Both the position numbers and the translations under genes were made by a program. From JANPPS01 sp965246835 (GTDB taxonomy: Bacteria > Pseudomonadota > Alphaproteobacteria > Acetobacterales > Acetobacteraceae), in the NCBI GenBank assembly GCA_965246835.1, contig CBDFFQ010000002.1:248001-312000 (forward strand): a DNA stretch of 64,000 nt, written 5' to 3'. The notes below the pieces were generated by a model. That model worked only from the letters and a program-made list of their open reading frames with translations, searched no databases and was not told where the DNA came from. Positions 25,438 to 33,127 of the stretch are shown here, one piece after another (position 1 is the stretch's first letter; every line of letters starts with the position of its first letter).

Positions 25438-26325
25438 CTAAAATCCCCCTTGCACTGAGAAGTAGAAGCCGTTCTGCCGCGGCTGCCGGGCGATCGGCCC
25501 CAGGCTCAAGAAGGCCGCGGTGGCAGACAGGTTCTTGGTCATGAAATAGGAGGCGAACACGTCGAAGGCCGGTCCTTCCGACGCAAAGCGGAGGTTGTCC
25601 GGTTTGGTGCGGATCTCCGCCCCGATCGCCACGTGGCGCGACAGCAGCATCGCCGCCGACAGCTCGGCCTGGGGCCGATAGCTATTATGCCGGTCGCCGC
25701 CAAACCCCAGCAGGCCGAATTGGTTCGCCTTCGTCAGCCGGATCGTCGCGTTCAGCAAGACGCTCTCGGCAAGCAGCAGCTTGGTTGCGGCGACATACAT
25801 GTCGACCCCTTGGGCACTCCGCGCGCCGAGCGCCCGCAGCAATCCACGCCGGTCGGCCGATTTGAGTTGCACCCCGGCGGCAACTTGCGGCAGCCAGCTA
25901 TCCTGGTCGTAGACCGCATCGCCAAACAGGCGGACCTTGGCGCCCAGCACATCCAGATGGAATTGGTAGCCACCGCCGATCCCAAGCCGCCGGCCGGTGT
26001 TGCCGGTATCGAACCATTCCCGGGCGTAGGATAGCTCGACCCGGTCATACAAGCCGACGCTGGCGCCGGCCGAATGCAGGGTGAAGTCCGGCATGGCCGC
26101 CAAGGTATAGTGAGCGTTGGCGCCGACCGCATCCCGCGTGCCATATCCGGTGATCAACGCCCACGGCACGAGGCCGCCGCCGCCGGCCCCCTCGATCTGC
26201 GAGACGCCCGAGGTTGCGAGCAGGCGGCCGCTTTCCTGGGCGCGGGCATCGCGCGTGCCGAGCATCGCCAGAACGGCGAAGGCGAAACCCAACCACATGA
26301 TTACGATGAAAGCGCGGACGCTCAT
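25438..26325 (-). CDS. DUF3034 family protein, putative outer-membrane barrel
   Basis: The product is 295 residues. The signal peptide ends about residue 29 (DARA before QES). The mature protein alternates polar and aromatic/hydrophobic residues in many short strands, has GG-rich turns (IEGAGGGGLVPW) and ends in Gly-Phe, all as expected for an outer-membrane beta barrel. The overall sequence fits DUF3034, a proteobacterial family of unknown function. It is the first gene of the minus-strand unit, followed directly by globin, cupredoxin and GGDEF-EAL genes. Its ATG is preceded by a hairpin that includes the ribosome-binding site and, further up, a palindrome. Confidence 0.85.
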   Translation of the reverse strand: MSVRAFIVIMWLGFAFAVLAMLGTRDARAQESGRLLATSGVSQIEGAGGGGLVPWALITGYGTRDAVGANAHYTLAAMPDFTLHSAGASVGLYDRVELSYAREWFDTGNTGRRLGIGGGYQFHLDVLGAKVRLFGDAVYDQDSWLPQVAAGVQLKSADRRGLLRALGARSAQGVDMYVAATKLLLAESVLLNATIRLTKANQFGLLGFGGDRHNSYRPQAELSAAMLLSRHVAIGAEIRTKPDNLRFASEGPAFDVFASYFMTKNLSATAAFLSLGPIARQPRQNGFYFSVQGGF

Positions 26326-26331
26326 GGACTG

Positions 26332-26349
26332 CCTCGACCAGTATCGAGG
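26332..26349 (-). promoter_or_regulatory. Hairpin covering the ribosome-binding site of the DUF3034 gene
   Basis: A perfect inverted repeat, CCTCGA and TCGAGG with a 6-base loop, lies 6 bases before the ATG at 26325. The 3' arm contains GAGG, the only good Shine-Dalgarno sequence for this start. If the hairpin forms in RNA it would mask the site and lower translation. This is read directly from sequence; the effect is inferred. Confidence 0.5.
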
Positions 26350-26362
26350 ACTAGTCTACCGG

Positions 26363-26380
26363 GGGTTGGTTAACGAACCC
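26363..26380. promoter_or_regulatory. Operator-like palindrome upstream of the DUF3034 unit
   Basis: An 18-bp near-perfect palindrome, GGGTT-n-GTTAAC-n-AACCC, with only one symmetric pair mismatched. It lies 38 bases before the DUF3034 start, within the 90-bp gap after secF, where a promoter for the unit must be. This spacing suits a dimeric repressor or activator. The regulator is not identified, and no regulator gene is next to it. Confidence 0.5.
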
Positions 26381-26415
26381 TTGCCAGAGGTGCTATTTCG
26401 CCGAAGATGTAAGCA

Positions 26416-27369
26416 TTACCGGCCGGGCGCCGCCGGGGCCGGCACGGGCTGGGCGTCCCGCCGCAACCGGTTCTCACCCAACAGCAACAAGATCGGCGCG
26501 GCGATGAAGATCGACGAACTCGTGCCGACCACGATCCCGAACAGCATCATCAGCGCAAACCCCTGCAACGACGCGCCCCCGAACAAAGCGAGCGGCAGGC
26601 TCGCGAGGAACACCGTCATCGAGGTGCCGAGCGTGCGGTTCAGCGTCTCGTTGATGCTGAGATCGATCAACTGACGGAGCGGCATCGTCTTGTATTTGCG
26701 CAGGTTCTCACGCATCCGGTCGTACACGACCACCTTGTCGTTGGTCGAATACCCGATCACCGTCAGGATGGCCGCGACCATCACCAGGTCGAACTCCAGC
26801 CGGGTGATCACGAGGAACCCGATCGCCTTGGTGACATCCAGGATCAAGGTCACCACGGCGCCGACCGCGAACTGCCATTCGAACCGGAACCAGATATAGA
26901 CCAGGATCATCAGCAGGCTGATGCCGAGGGCCAACATCCCGTCCCGGAACAATTCGGCCGAGACGGAGGCCCCGACCGCGTCGGTGCGGACGATGCGGGT
27001 GCCGGGTTGTGCCGATTCGAGACCCTGGCGGATGCGGGCGACGGTTGCCTCCGTCGCGTTCTGGTCCCCTTGCGGATCCAGCCGAATGCGCACCTGGTCA
27101 TCGGCGCCGAAGCGCTGCACCCCGGCATCCGTCACCTTTGCCGAGGCGAGCCCGGCGCGCAGCTTGTCGAAATCGGCCGGCCCCGGCGTGCGGACCTCCA
27201 TCACCACGCCCCCGCGGAAATCGATGCCGAGGCGCAGGCCCGGGTAGAAGAACAGGAACACGGAGGCGAGCGACAGGATCGCCGATGTCGCCAGGCCCAA
27301 ATAGCGGCCGCGCATGAACTGGATCGTGGTCTCGTCGGGCACGAGACGCAGGAGCGGGCGGAAGAACAT
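26416..27369 (-). CDS. secF: Protein translocase subunit SecF
   Basis: An inner-membrane protein of 317 residues that works with SecD to pull exported proteins across the Sec channel using the proton gradient. Six membrane helices are arranged as one near the N-terminus (LATSAILSLASVFLFF), a periplasmic P4-like domain starting GIDFRGGVVMEVR, then five helices. The conserved GYSTNDKVVVYDRMREN and the ETLNRTLGTSMTVF segment are intact. ATG 27369 begins five bases after the secD stop. The C-terminal tail is Pro/Ala-rich. Confidence 0.95.
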   Translation of the reverse strand: MFFRPLLRLVPDETTIQFMRGRYLGLATSAILSLASVFLFFYPGLRLGIDFRGGVVMEVRTPGPADFDKLRAGLASAKVTDAGVQRFGADDQVRIRLDPQGDQNATEATVARIRQGLESAQPGTRIVRTDAVGASVSAELFRDGMLALGISLLMILVYIWFRFEWQFAVGAVVTLILDVTKAIGFLVITRLEFDLVMVAAILTVIGYSTNDKVVVYDRMRENLRKYKTMPLRQLIDLSINETLNRTLGTSMTVFLASLPLALFGGASLQGFALMMLFGIVVGTSSSIFIAAPILLLLGENRLRRDAQPVPAPAAPGR

Positions 27370-27374
27370 GCGCG

Positions 27375-28937
27375 TTACACCGGCAACAGGGCAGGGCGGG
27401 TGGCGACATACCACCGCACCATCAGAAGCCGCGCGAACAGCGTGGCGGTGAACAGCGTGGTGACGATGCCGACGGTGATCGTGACCGCAAATCCGCGCAC
27501 GGGGCCGGAGCCGAACACGAACAGCATGACATGCGCCAGGAACGCCGTCGCGTTGCTGTCGATGATCGTGCCGTATGCCCGGCGGAACCCGGTTTCCAGC
27601 GCATTCAGCGGCGTCCGCCCGGCCTTACCCTCCTCCCGGATGCGCTCGTTGATCAGGATGTTGGCGTCCACCGCGACCCCCAAGGTCAGCAGGATGCCCG
27701 CCATGCCCGGCAGCGTCAGCGTCGCCTCCAGCAAGGACAGGATCGCGATCTGCAAGAACAGGTTTGCGAGTAGCGCAATATTCGCGAACCAGCCGAACAG
27801 GCCGTAGAACACGCCCATATAGGCCACCACCAGCAGGAACCCGACGCCCAGCGCCAGGGCACCCGCGCGAATGCTGTCGGCGCCGAGCTCCGGCCCCACG
27901 CTCCGCTCCTCGATCACGGTCAGCGGCGCCGGTAGTGCGCCCGCGCGCAGCAGGACGGACAGGTCTTGCGCGGAACGGGCGGTGAAGTTGCCGCTGATCT
28001 GACCGCGGCCCGTGCGGATCGGCTCGTTGATGACGGGCGCGCTGATGACCTTGTCATCCAGCACGATGGCGAAGCGGCGATTCACGTTGGCGCTGCTGAT
28101 GTCGGCGAATTTGCGAGCGCCGGTGCTGTCGAAGGTGAAGTTCACCACCCATTGGCCGCGCTGCGTATCCTGCCCCGGCCGCGCATCGGTGAGGTTGGCA
28201 CCATCCACCTCGACCCGGCGCCGCACCGGCAATCTCTGGCCCGCATTGCTCTCGTCTACCAGGAAGTCCACACCGGGCGGCGGCGCGCCGGTCATGGTCG
28301 CGGTCTCGTCCAGAAGCCGGAAGGTCATGCGGGCAGTGCGGCCGATCAGCTCCTTGATGCGGTTGGGGTCTTCCACGCCCGGAAGTTGCACCACGATGCG
28401 GCTGTCGCCCTGGCGGGTGATCTGCGGGTCCAGGACACCCGTTTCGTCGATGCGGCGGCGCACGATCTCGATCGACTGCATTACGGCGCTGCTGGAACGG
28501 TCCTTCAGGGCCTGGGCGGAGAGAGACAACGCGATTTCACCGGGGGTGGAGGCGACCTCATACTCCGGGGTGCCGCCGCCGATCACCGCGGCCTCCCGCA
28601 GGACGCGGGCGGCGTCTTCTTGCTGGGCCGGGTTGGTGGCGCGGATCAGCACGCGGTTGCGGTCGGGTTGCACCAGGGGCGCCTGGGTGCCGAGGTTCTT
28701 GCCCCGAAGCGCCGTTCGTGCCCCGTCCGCCAGGCTATCCAGCCGCTCCCGCGCGACCGCCGCCATGTCGACTTCCAGCAGCAAATAACTGCCGCCGCGC
28801 AGATCGAGGCCGAGGCTCACGGCCCGCCACGGCAGCCACGACACCGGCGCCTTCATGAAGTTCGGCAAGCACAGCAGCACGCCCAAAACGCAGACGCCGA
28901 TGATCAGCGTGGTCTTGAGGCGGCTGAAATACATCAT
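27375..28937 (-). CDS. secD: Protein translocase subunit SecD
   Basis: The product is 520 residues. It has a first membrane helix near residue 8, then SLGLDLRGGSYLLLEVD, a long periplasmic domain, and five C-terminal helices. The conserved GVAVDANILINERIREE and the GFRRAYGTIIDSN segment are present, as expected for SecD. ATG 28934 is an equally good start. yajC, often upstream of secD, is not here. The gene is divergent from a Gfo/Idh oxidoreductase gene with 96 bases between them, where its promoter should lie. Confidence 0.95.
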   Translation of the reverse strand: MMYFSRLKTTLIIGVCVLGVLLCLPNFMKAPVSWLPWRAVSLGLDLRGGSYLLLEVDMAAVARERLDSLADGARTALRGKNLGTQAPLVQPDRNRVLIRATNPAQQEDAARVLREAAVIGGGTPEYEVASTPGEIALSLSAQALKDRSSSAVMQSIEIVRRRIDETGVLDPQITRQGDSRIVVQLPGVEDPNRIKELIGRTARMTFRLLDETATMTGAPPPGVDFLVDESNAGQRLPVRRRVEVDGANLTDARPGQDTQRGQWVVNFTFDSTGARKFADISSANVNRRFAIVLDDKVISAPVINEPIRTGRGQISGNFTARSAQDLSVLLRAGALPAPLTVIEERSVGPELGADSIRAGALALGVGFLLVVAYMGVFYGLFGWFANIALLANLFLQIAILSLLEATLTLPGMAGILLTLGVAVDANILINERIREEGKAGRTPLNALETGFRRAYGTIIDSNATAFLAHVMLFVFGSGPVRGFAVTITVGIVTTLFTATLFARLLMVRWYVATRPALLPV

Positions 28938-29033
28938 GGTCGGCAGGCTCTCCGTGAACGTGCGCCGCTATGCCGCCTTGGGCGCGGGGGCGCAACCCTG
29001 GTATGGGTCGGGCCGGTTTCCATCAAGGCGGGT

Positions 29034-30029
29034 ATGACACAGCTTCGGATCGGGATTGCGGGCGCCGGGCATTTCGGGCGGTTCCATGCGCTGAAGGTCG
29101 CGGCGTCCAAGCGGGCGGTGCTGGCCGGGCTGTTCGATCCCGATGCAGCAAGGGCGGAGGCCGTGGCGCGGGAGACGCGGTCCCGCGCGCTGCCGCTCGA
29201 CCGCCTGCTGGCCGAGTGCGACGCGCTGATCGTCGCGGCGCCGGCCGAGGCGCATCATGATTTGGCGGCGGAGGCGATCGAGGCCGGGCGGCACGTGCTG
29301 ATCGAGAAGCCGATCGCCGCCACCCTCGCCCAGGCCGATTCGCTGGCGGCGCTCGCGGCCCGGCATCGCGTGGTGCTGCAGGTCGGCCACCTGCTCCGCT
29401 ACTCCGCCGAGCACCGCGCCATCAGCGCCCGCATCACCCGGCCGCTCTATATCGAGGCCGCGCGTATCGCCCCGTTCAAGCCGCGCGGGACCGACGTGTC
29501 GGTCATCCTCGACCTCATGATCCACGACCTCGATCTCGTGTTGGCGCTGGTCAACAGCCCGATCGAGAGTGTGGACGCCGTGGGTGCCGCCGTCAGCAGC
29601 GTGCATGAGGACATCGCCAATGCCCGCGTGCGGTTCGAGAATGGCTGCGTCGCCGCCATCACTGCGAGCCGCATCTCGTTGAAAACAGAACGAAAGATGC
29701 GGCTGTTCTCGGAGGAGGGCTACCTGTCCGCCGATTTCGGCGCGCGCAAGCTGGTGATGATCGGGCGGGAGCGCGGCATGCCCTTGCCCGGCACCGGCGG
29801 CTTCCGGCGCGAGGAAGTCACCTGGTCCGAGAGCGACGCGATGGCGGCGGAGCATGAGGCGTTCGTGGCCTCCTGCCTCGATGGCGCGCCGGTGGTGGTG
29901 GATGCCGCGGCCGGGCGCCGGGCGCTGGCGGCGGCGCTGGCCGTCACCGACAGCATGACAGCGTCACGCCGGCGCGCGGAGGCGAGCGGCCTCATAAACT
30001 TGCAACACCTGGCTGGCAGCGGCGTCTGA
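29034..30029 (+). CDS. Gfo/Idh/MocA family oxidoreductase (GnnA-like candidate)
   Basis: The product is 331 residues. The N-terminal Rossmann NAD(P) motif is GIAGAGHFGRFH. The EKP signature (HVLIEKPIAAT) is present at about residue 93, and DLMIHDLDLVLAL carries the catalytic His-Asp type segment. Family members oxidise or reduce sugars and related cyclic alcohols. Its place beside lpxB suggests UDP-GlcNAc 3-dehydrogenase (GnnA), the first step toward amide-linked lipid A; GnnB is not visible nearby, so this stays an inference. The last 66 bases overlap the convergent lpxB gene. Confidence 0.8.
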   Translation: MTQLRIGIAGAGHFGRFHALKVAASKRAVLAGLFDPDAARAEAVARETRSRALPLDRLLAECDALIVAAPAEAHHDLAAEAIEAGRHVLIEKPIAATLAQADSLAALAARHRVVLQVGHLLRYSAEHRAISARITRPLYIEAARIAPFKPRGTDVSVILDLMIHDLDLVLALVNSPIESVDAVGAAVSSVHEDIANARVRFENGCVAAITASRISLKTERKMRLFSEEGYLSADFGARKLVMIGRERGMPLPGTGGFRREEVTWSESDAMAAEHEAFVASCLDGAPVVVDAAAGRRALAAALAVTDSMTASRRRAEASGLINLQHLAGSGV

Positions 30030-31142
30030 CGGCAGGCCCTCGGGCGGGCGCAGGCTGGCCAGCACTTCGGCGAACCCGGCGCGCTGGGCGGCGCCGATCG
30101 CGGGGTCCCGCAACAGCGCCAGCGCGGTGCGGCTCAAAGTCTCGGCCGTGCAATCCTGTTGCAGCAGCTCCGGCACCAACGCGCGGCCGGCCAGCAGATT
30201 GACCATCGCGACATGCGGCACCTTGATCATGCGCCGGGCCATGGCGGCGCTGAGTGCATTCACGCGATAGGTAACGGCCATCGGCACCCCGGCCAGCGCC
30301 AGTTCCAGGGTGGACGTGCCCGACTTCGTGAGTGCGGCGCCGGCGGCGGCGTAAGCATCGTGCTTGTCCTGCAGTTCGGTCACGATGATCGGCTGCACCG
30401 GCCAGCGCGCAGCGGCCCGGCGCACCGTGTCCGCCACCACGGCCGAAACCGGCAGCACCGGGCGAATTCTGGGCTCCTGCACCGCAATCCGCGCCAGCGT
30501 CTGCCCGAACACGGGCAGCAGGCGCGGCACTTCGGACCGGCGGCTGCCGGGCATGAGGATCAGGACCGGGTCATTGTCTGCCAGCCCGTGCGTGGCGCGG
30601 AAGCGCGCTGCGTCGCCTTGGTCGGCGCCGGATTGCAGCACGGGGTGGCCGACGAACACCCCCTCGATCCCGCGGGCCGCGAACCAGGCGGGCTCGAACG
30701 GCAGCAGGCATAGCAGGCGATCCCACATCCCCGGGTAGCGCTTCACGCGATGCGCGCGCCAGGCCCAGACCTGCGGCGCCACGTAGTGCACGCGCGGCAC
30801 ACCCTGTTTCGCGAGCGCCTCCAGGATGCGGTGCATAAAACCGGGGCTGTCGATCGTCACCACGACATCTGGCTTCTTTGCCGCGATGTCGGCGAGCGTC
30901 TCATGCAGCCGGCGGCGCAGCAGGCGCACCCGGGGCAGCACCTCGATCAGGCCCATGACCGCGAGGTCGGACAGGGGATAGAGGCTGGTCAGCCCCAGCT
31001 CGCCCATGCGCACCCCGCCCACGCCGGCGAAGCGGATGCCGGGGTGCTGCAGCGTCAGCGCCGCCATCAACCTTGCGCCCAGCACGTCCCCGCTGGCCTC
31101 CCCGGCCACGATATAGATGAGCGGCGGGTTGCCTCCGAGCAT
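29964..31142 (-). CDS. lpxB: Lipid-A-disaccharide synthase
   Basis: A GT19 enzyme of 392 residues at the cytoplasmic face. It joins UDP-2,3-diacylglucosamine to lipid X to form the lipid A disaccharide. Family segments seen in order: IVAGEASGDVLGARL, IDSPGFMHRI, HYVAPQVWAWR, LLPFEPAWF, VFVGHPV, LMPGSRRSEV, and the donor-binding TKSGTSTLELAL. ATG 31142 is preferred; ATG 31154 in the same frame is possible. It is divergent from the DUF952 gene and overlaps the end of the Gfo/Idh gene by 66 bases. Confidence 0.94.
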   Translation of the reverse strand: MLGGNPPLIYIVAGEASGDVLGARLMAALTLQHPGIRFAGVGGVRMGELGLTSLYPLSDLAVMGLIEVLPRVRLLRRRLHETLADIAAKKPDVVVTIDSPGFMHRILEALAKQGVPRVHYVAPQVWAWRAHRVKRYPGMWDRLLCLLPFEPAWFAARGIEGVFVGHPVLQSGADQGDAARFRATHGLADNDPVLILMPGSRRSEVPRLLPVFGQTLARIAVQEPRIRPVLPVSAVVADTVRRAAARWPVQPIIVTELQDKHDAYAAAGAALTKSGTSTLELALAGVPMAVTYRVNALSAAMARRMIKVPHVAMVNLLAGRALVPELLQQDCTAETLSRTALALLRDPAIGAAQRAGFAEVLASLRPPEGLPSDAAASQVLQVYEAARLRAPA

Positions 31143-31164
31143 AGCGGCCTGCATAGGGGCGGCC

Positions 31165-31488
31165 ATGGAGCAAGGCAACACGCTGCTGCACGTGATGACG
31201 GCGCCGGGCTGGGCGGCGCTGCGGGCGGAGGGGCCGTGGCCGCCGCGTCCGTTCTGGCATCTGTGCACCCCGGCGCAACTGCCGTTCGTGCTGGCGCAGC
31301 ACTTCGCCGGGCAGACGGACCTGGTCGTGCTGCGGTTCGGCGGCGGCCTGGCCGGCGTGCGCTGGGAGGTGAGCGAGCCCGGTATGGCGCCGTTCCCGCA
31401 TCTGTATGCGCCGCTCGACCCCGCCGAGGTGATCGAGGTCACATCCCTCGCGGAACTGCCCTTGGAGCCCGGCTCCGTGCCGATCTAG
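31165..31488 (+). CDS. DUF952 domain protein
   Basis: A small cytoplasmic protein of 107 residues of the DUF952 family. It has the family pattern HLCTPAQLPFVLAQHF, then LVVLRFG, then PHLYAPLDPAEVIEV near the end. The fold is related to ADP-ribosyltransferase-like domains, and the conserved His at the start of HLCTPAQL fits, but no activity has been assigned. ATG 31165 is divergent from lpxB with only a 22-bp gap. The DUF2167 gene follows closely. Confidence 0.82.
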   Translation: MEQGNTLLHVMTAPGWAALRAEGPWPPRPFWHLCTPAQLPFVLAQHFAGQTDLVVLRFGGGLAGVRWEVSEPGMAPFPHLYAPLDPAEVIEVTSLAELPLEPGSVPI

Positions 31489-31498
31489 GGTGAGCGCC

Positions 31499-32401
31499 AT
31501 GCACACGATCCTTCGCCTCCTGATCATGTTCCTCGCCCTGCACGGCGCCGCCTGGGCGCAGTCGGACCCGCCAGGCCGGCTCACGCCCGAGCAGCGGCGG
31601 GCGGAGATCCAGGCATCATGGCAAGCGGCCTCCCGCACCGCCACGCATGGGCCCGCGACCGTGCCGTTGCTGGACCAGGCCACGCTGCGCATCCCGAAGC
31701 CGATGGTGTTCATCCCGAAGGAGGAGGCCGCCCGCCTCTCCCGCGCGCTCGGCAACCGGCCCGGCCCCGACCTGGTGGGCATCGTCACCACCTTCGACGA
31801 CGCCGACGATTGGATCGTGCTGATCCGCTGGACGGCCGAAGGGTATGTCCGCGACGACGAGGCGAAGGACCTGAAAGCCGATGACGTCCTGGCCAATTTG
31901 CGGGAGGGCACGGCGGAGGGCAACAAGGACCGGGTGGCACGCGGCTTTCCGTCCCTGGAGCTCACGGGATGGACGCAGCCGCCGGCTTACGACCAGTCCA
32001 CCCATCGCCTGGCATGGGCCCTGGGCGTGAAGAACGAGGGCGAGGCCGATGATAGCGGCTCCATCAACTTCAACACGCGTGCGCTCGGGCGGGAGGGGTA
32101 TTTCAGCCTGAACCTGGTCACGGCCCGCGAGAATATCGCGGCGAACCGGCAGGTCTCGGCCACGCTGCTGTCCAACCTCGATTACGTCGACGGCAAGCGG
32201 TATGCCGATTTCAACGCCAGCACGGACAGGGTGGCGGAGTATGGGCTGGCGGCGCTGATCGGGGTGGTGGCGGCGAAGAAGCTGGGGCTACTGGCGCTGG
32301 CGGGCGTGTTCTTAGCGAAATTCGCCAAGATCGGGCTGCTGGCTGTGGTCGGGTTGGGGGTCGCGTTCCGCAAGTTGTTCAAGCGTAACCCACCTGCATG
32401 A
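31499..32401 (+). CDS. DUF2167 membrane-anchored protein
   Basis: The product is about 300 residues. A signal peptide ends around AWA before QSD. The exported domain (DUF2167) contains FIPKEEAARLSRALGN, WIVLIRW and YFSLNLVTARENIAANR. The C-terminus has one or two membrane helices (GLLALAGVFLAKFAKIGLL) and a basic tail. ATG 31499 has AGGGTGAG upstream; GTG 31490 is a weaker alternative. The last four bases overlap the M50 protease gene, a pairing that suggests they act together, perhaps with the protease cutting or regulating this protein. Confidence 0.85.
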   Translation: MHTILRLLIMFLALHGAAWAQSDPPGRLTPEQRRAEIQASWQAASRTATHGPATVPLLDQATLRIPKPMVFIPKEEAARLSRALGNRPGPDLVGIVTTFDDADDWIVLIRWTAEGYVRDDEAKDLKADDVLANLREGTAEGNKDRVARGFPSLELTGWTQPPAYDQSTHRLAWALGVKNEGEADDSGSINFNTRALGREGYFSLNLVTARENIAANRQVSATLLSNLDYVDGKRYADFNASTDRVAEYGLAALIGVVAAKKLGLLALAGVFLAKFAKIGLLAVVGLGVAFRKLFKRNPPA

Positions 32402-33120
32402 AGCTGCTGTTCCTGGCGCTGGCCGGGCTGAAACTGGGGAAGGTGACGCTGACGGTCGGCAGCATGGTGCTGTCGCTGTGGGTGTATGCGCAGATCTGGG
32501 GCTGGCCATTTGCCGCCGGGTTCATCGCGCTGCTGTTCGCGCATGAGATGGGGCATGTGCTGGCCGCGCGGATGCGGGGGCTGGAGGTCAGCGCTCCGGC
32601 CTTCATCCCGTTCATGGGCGCCTTCATCACCATGAAGCAACGCCCGGAGGATGCGGAGGCCGAGGCCTATGTCGCGTATGGCGGCCCGTTCATCGGCACG
32701 CTGGCCTGCTTCGCGGTGTTCTTCTGGGCGCGGTCGGAGGACAGCACGCTGGGGCTGGCGGTGGCGTATGCCGGGTTCTTCCTGAATCTCTTCAACCTGC
32801 TGCCGATCTCGCCCCTCGATGGCGGGCGCATCACCGGGGTGCTGGGGCCGCGCATCTGGCTGCTGGGGGCGCCGGCGATGCTGGCGTTATTGTTGTATCA
32901 GCCGAGCCCGATGCTGATCGTAGTAGCAGTGCTGGCGTTCCCGCAATTGCTGGCCGCGTGGCGGTATGACCCGTCCTTGCCGGAAAACCAGGCCTATTAC
33001 GGGCAAATCCCGGCGGCCACGAAGTTCGAATATACCGTGCTGTATCTGGGCCTGTTGGCGCTGCTCGCGATCATGACGCATCGCGTGCACGACATGCTGG
33101 CGGGGGTTCATTCGCCGTAG
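32398..33120 (+). CDS. Site-2 protease family (M50) membrane metalloprotease
   Basis: An integral membrane protein of 240 residues with about six hydrophobic segments. The zinc motif HEMGH is at about residues 50-54, and the third ligand lies in NLFNLLPISPLDGGR (Asp). These are the hallmarks of intramembrane site-2 proteases. It lacks PDZ or CBS domains. ATG 32398 overlaps the DUF2167 stop (ATGA), so the two are translationally coupled. The substrate is unknown, with the DUF2167 protein as the nearest candidate. The gene ends 7 bases before the convergent ygfZ gene. Confidence 0.87.
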   Translation: MKLLFLALAGLKLGKVTLTVGSMVLSLWVYAQIWGWPFAAGFIALLFAHEMGHVLAARMRGLEVSAPAFIPFMGAFITMKQRPEDAEAEAYVAYGGPFIGTLACFAVFFWARSEDSTLGLAVAYAGFFLNLFNLLPISPLDGGRITGVLGPRIWLLGAPAMLALLLYQPSPMLIVVAVLAFPQLLAAWRYDPSLPENQAYYGQIPAATKFEYTVLYLGLLALLAIMTHRVHDMLAGVHSP

Positions 33121-33127
33121 GACTCCC

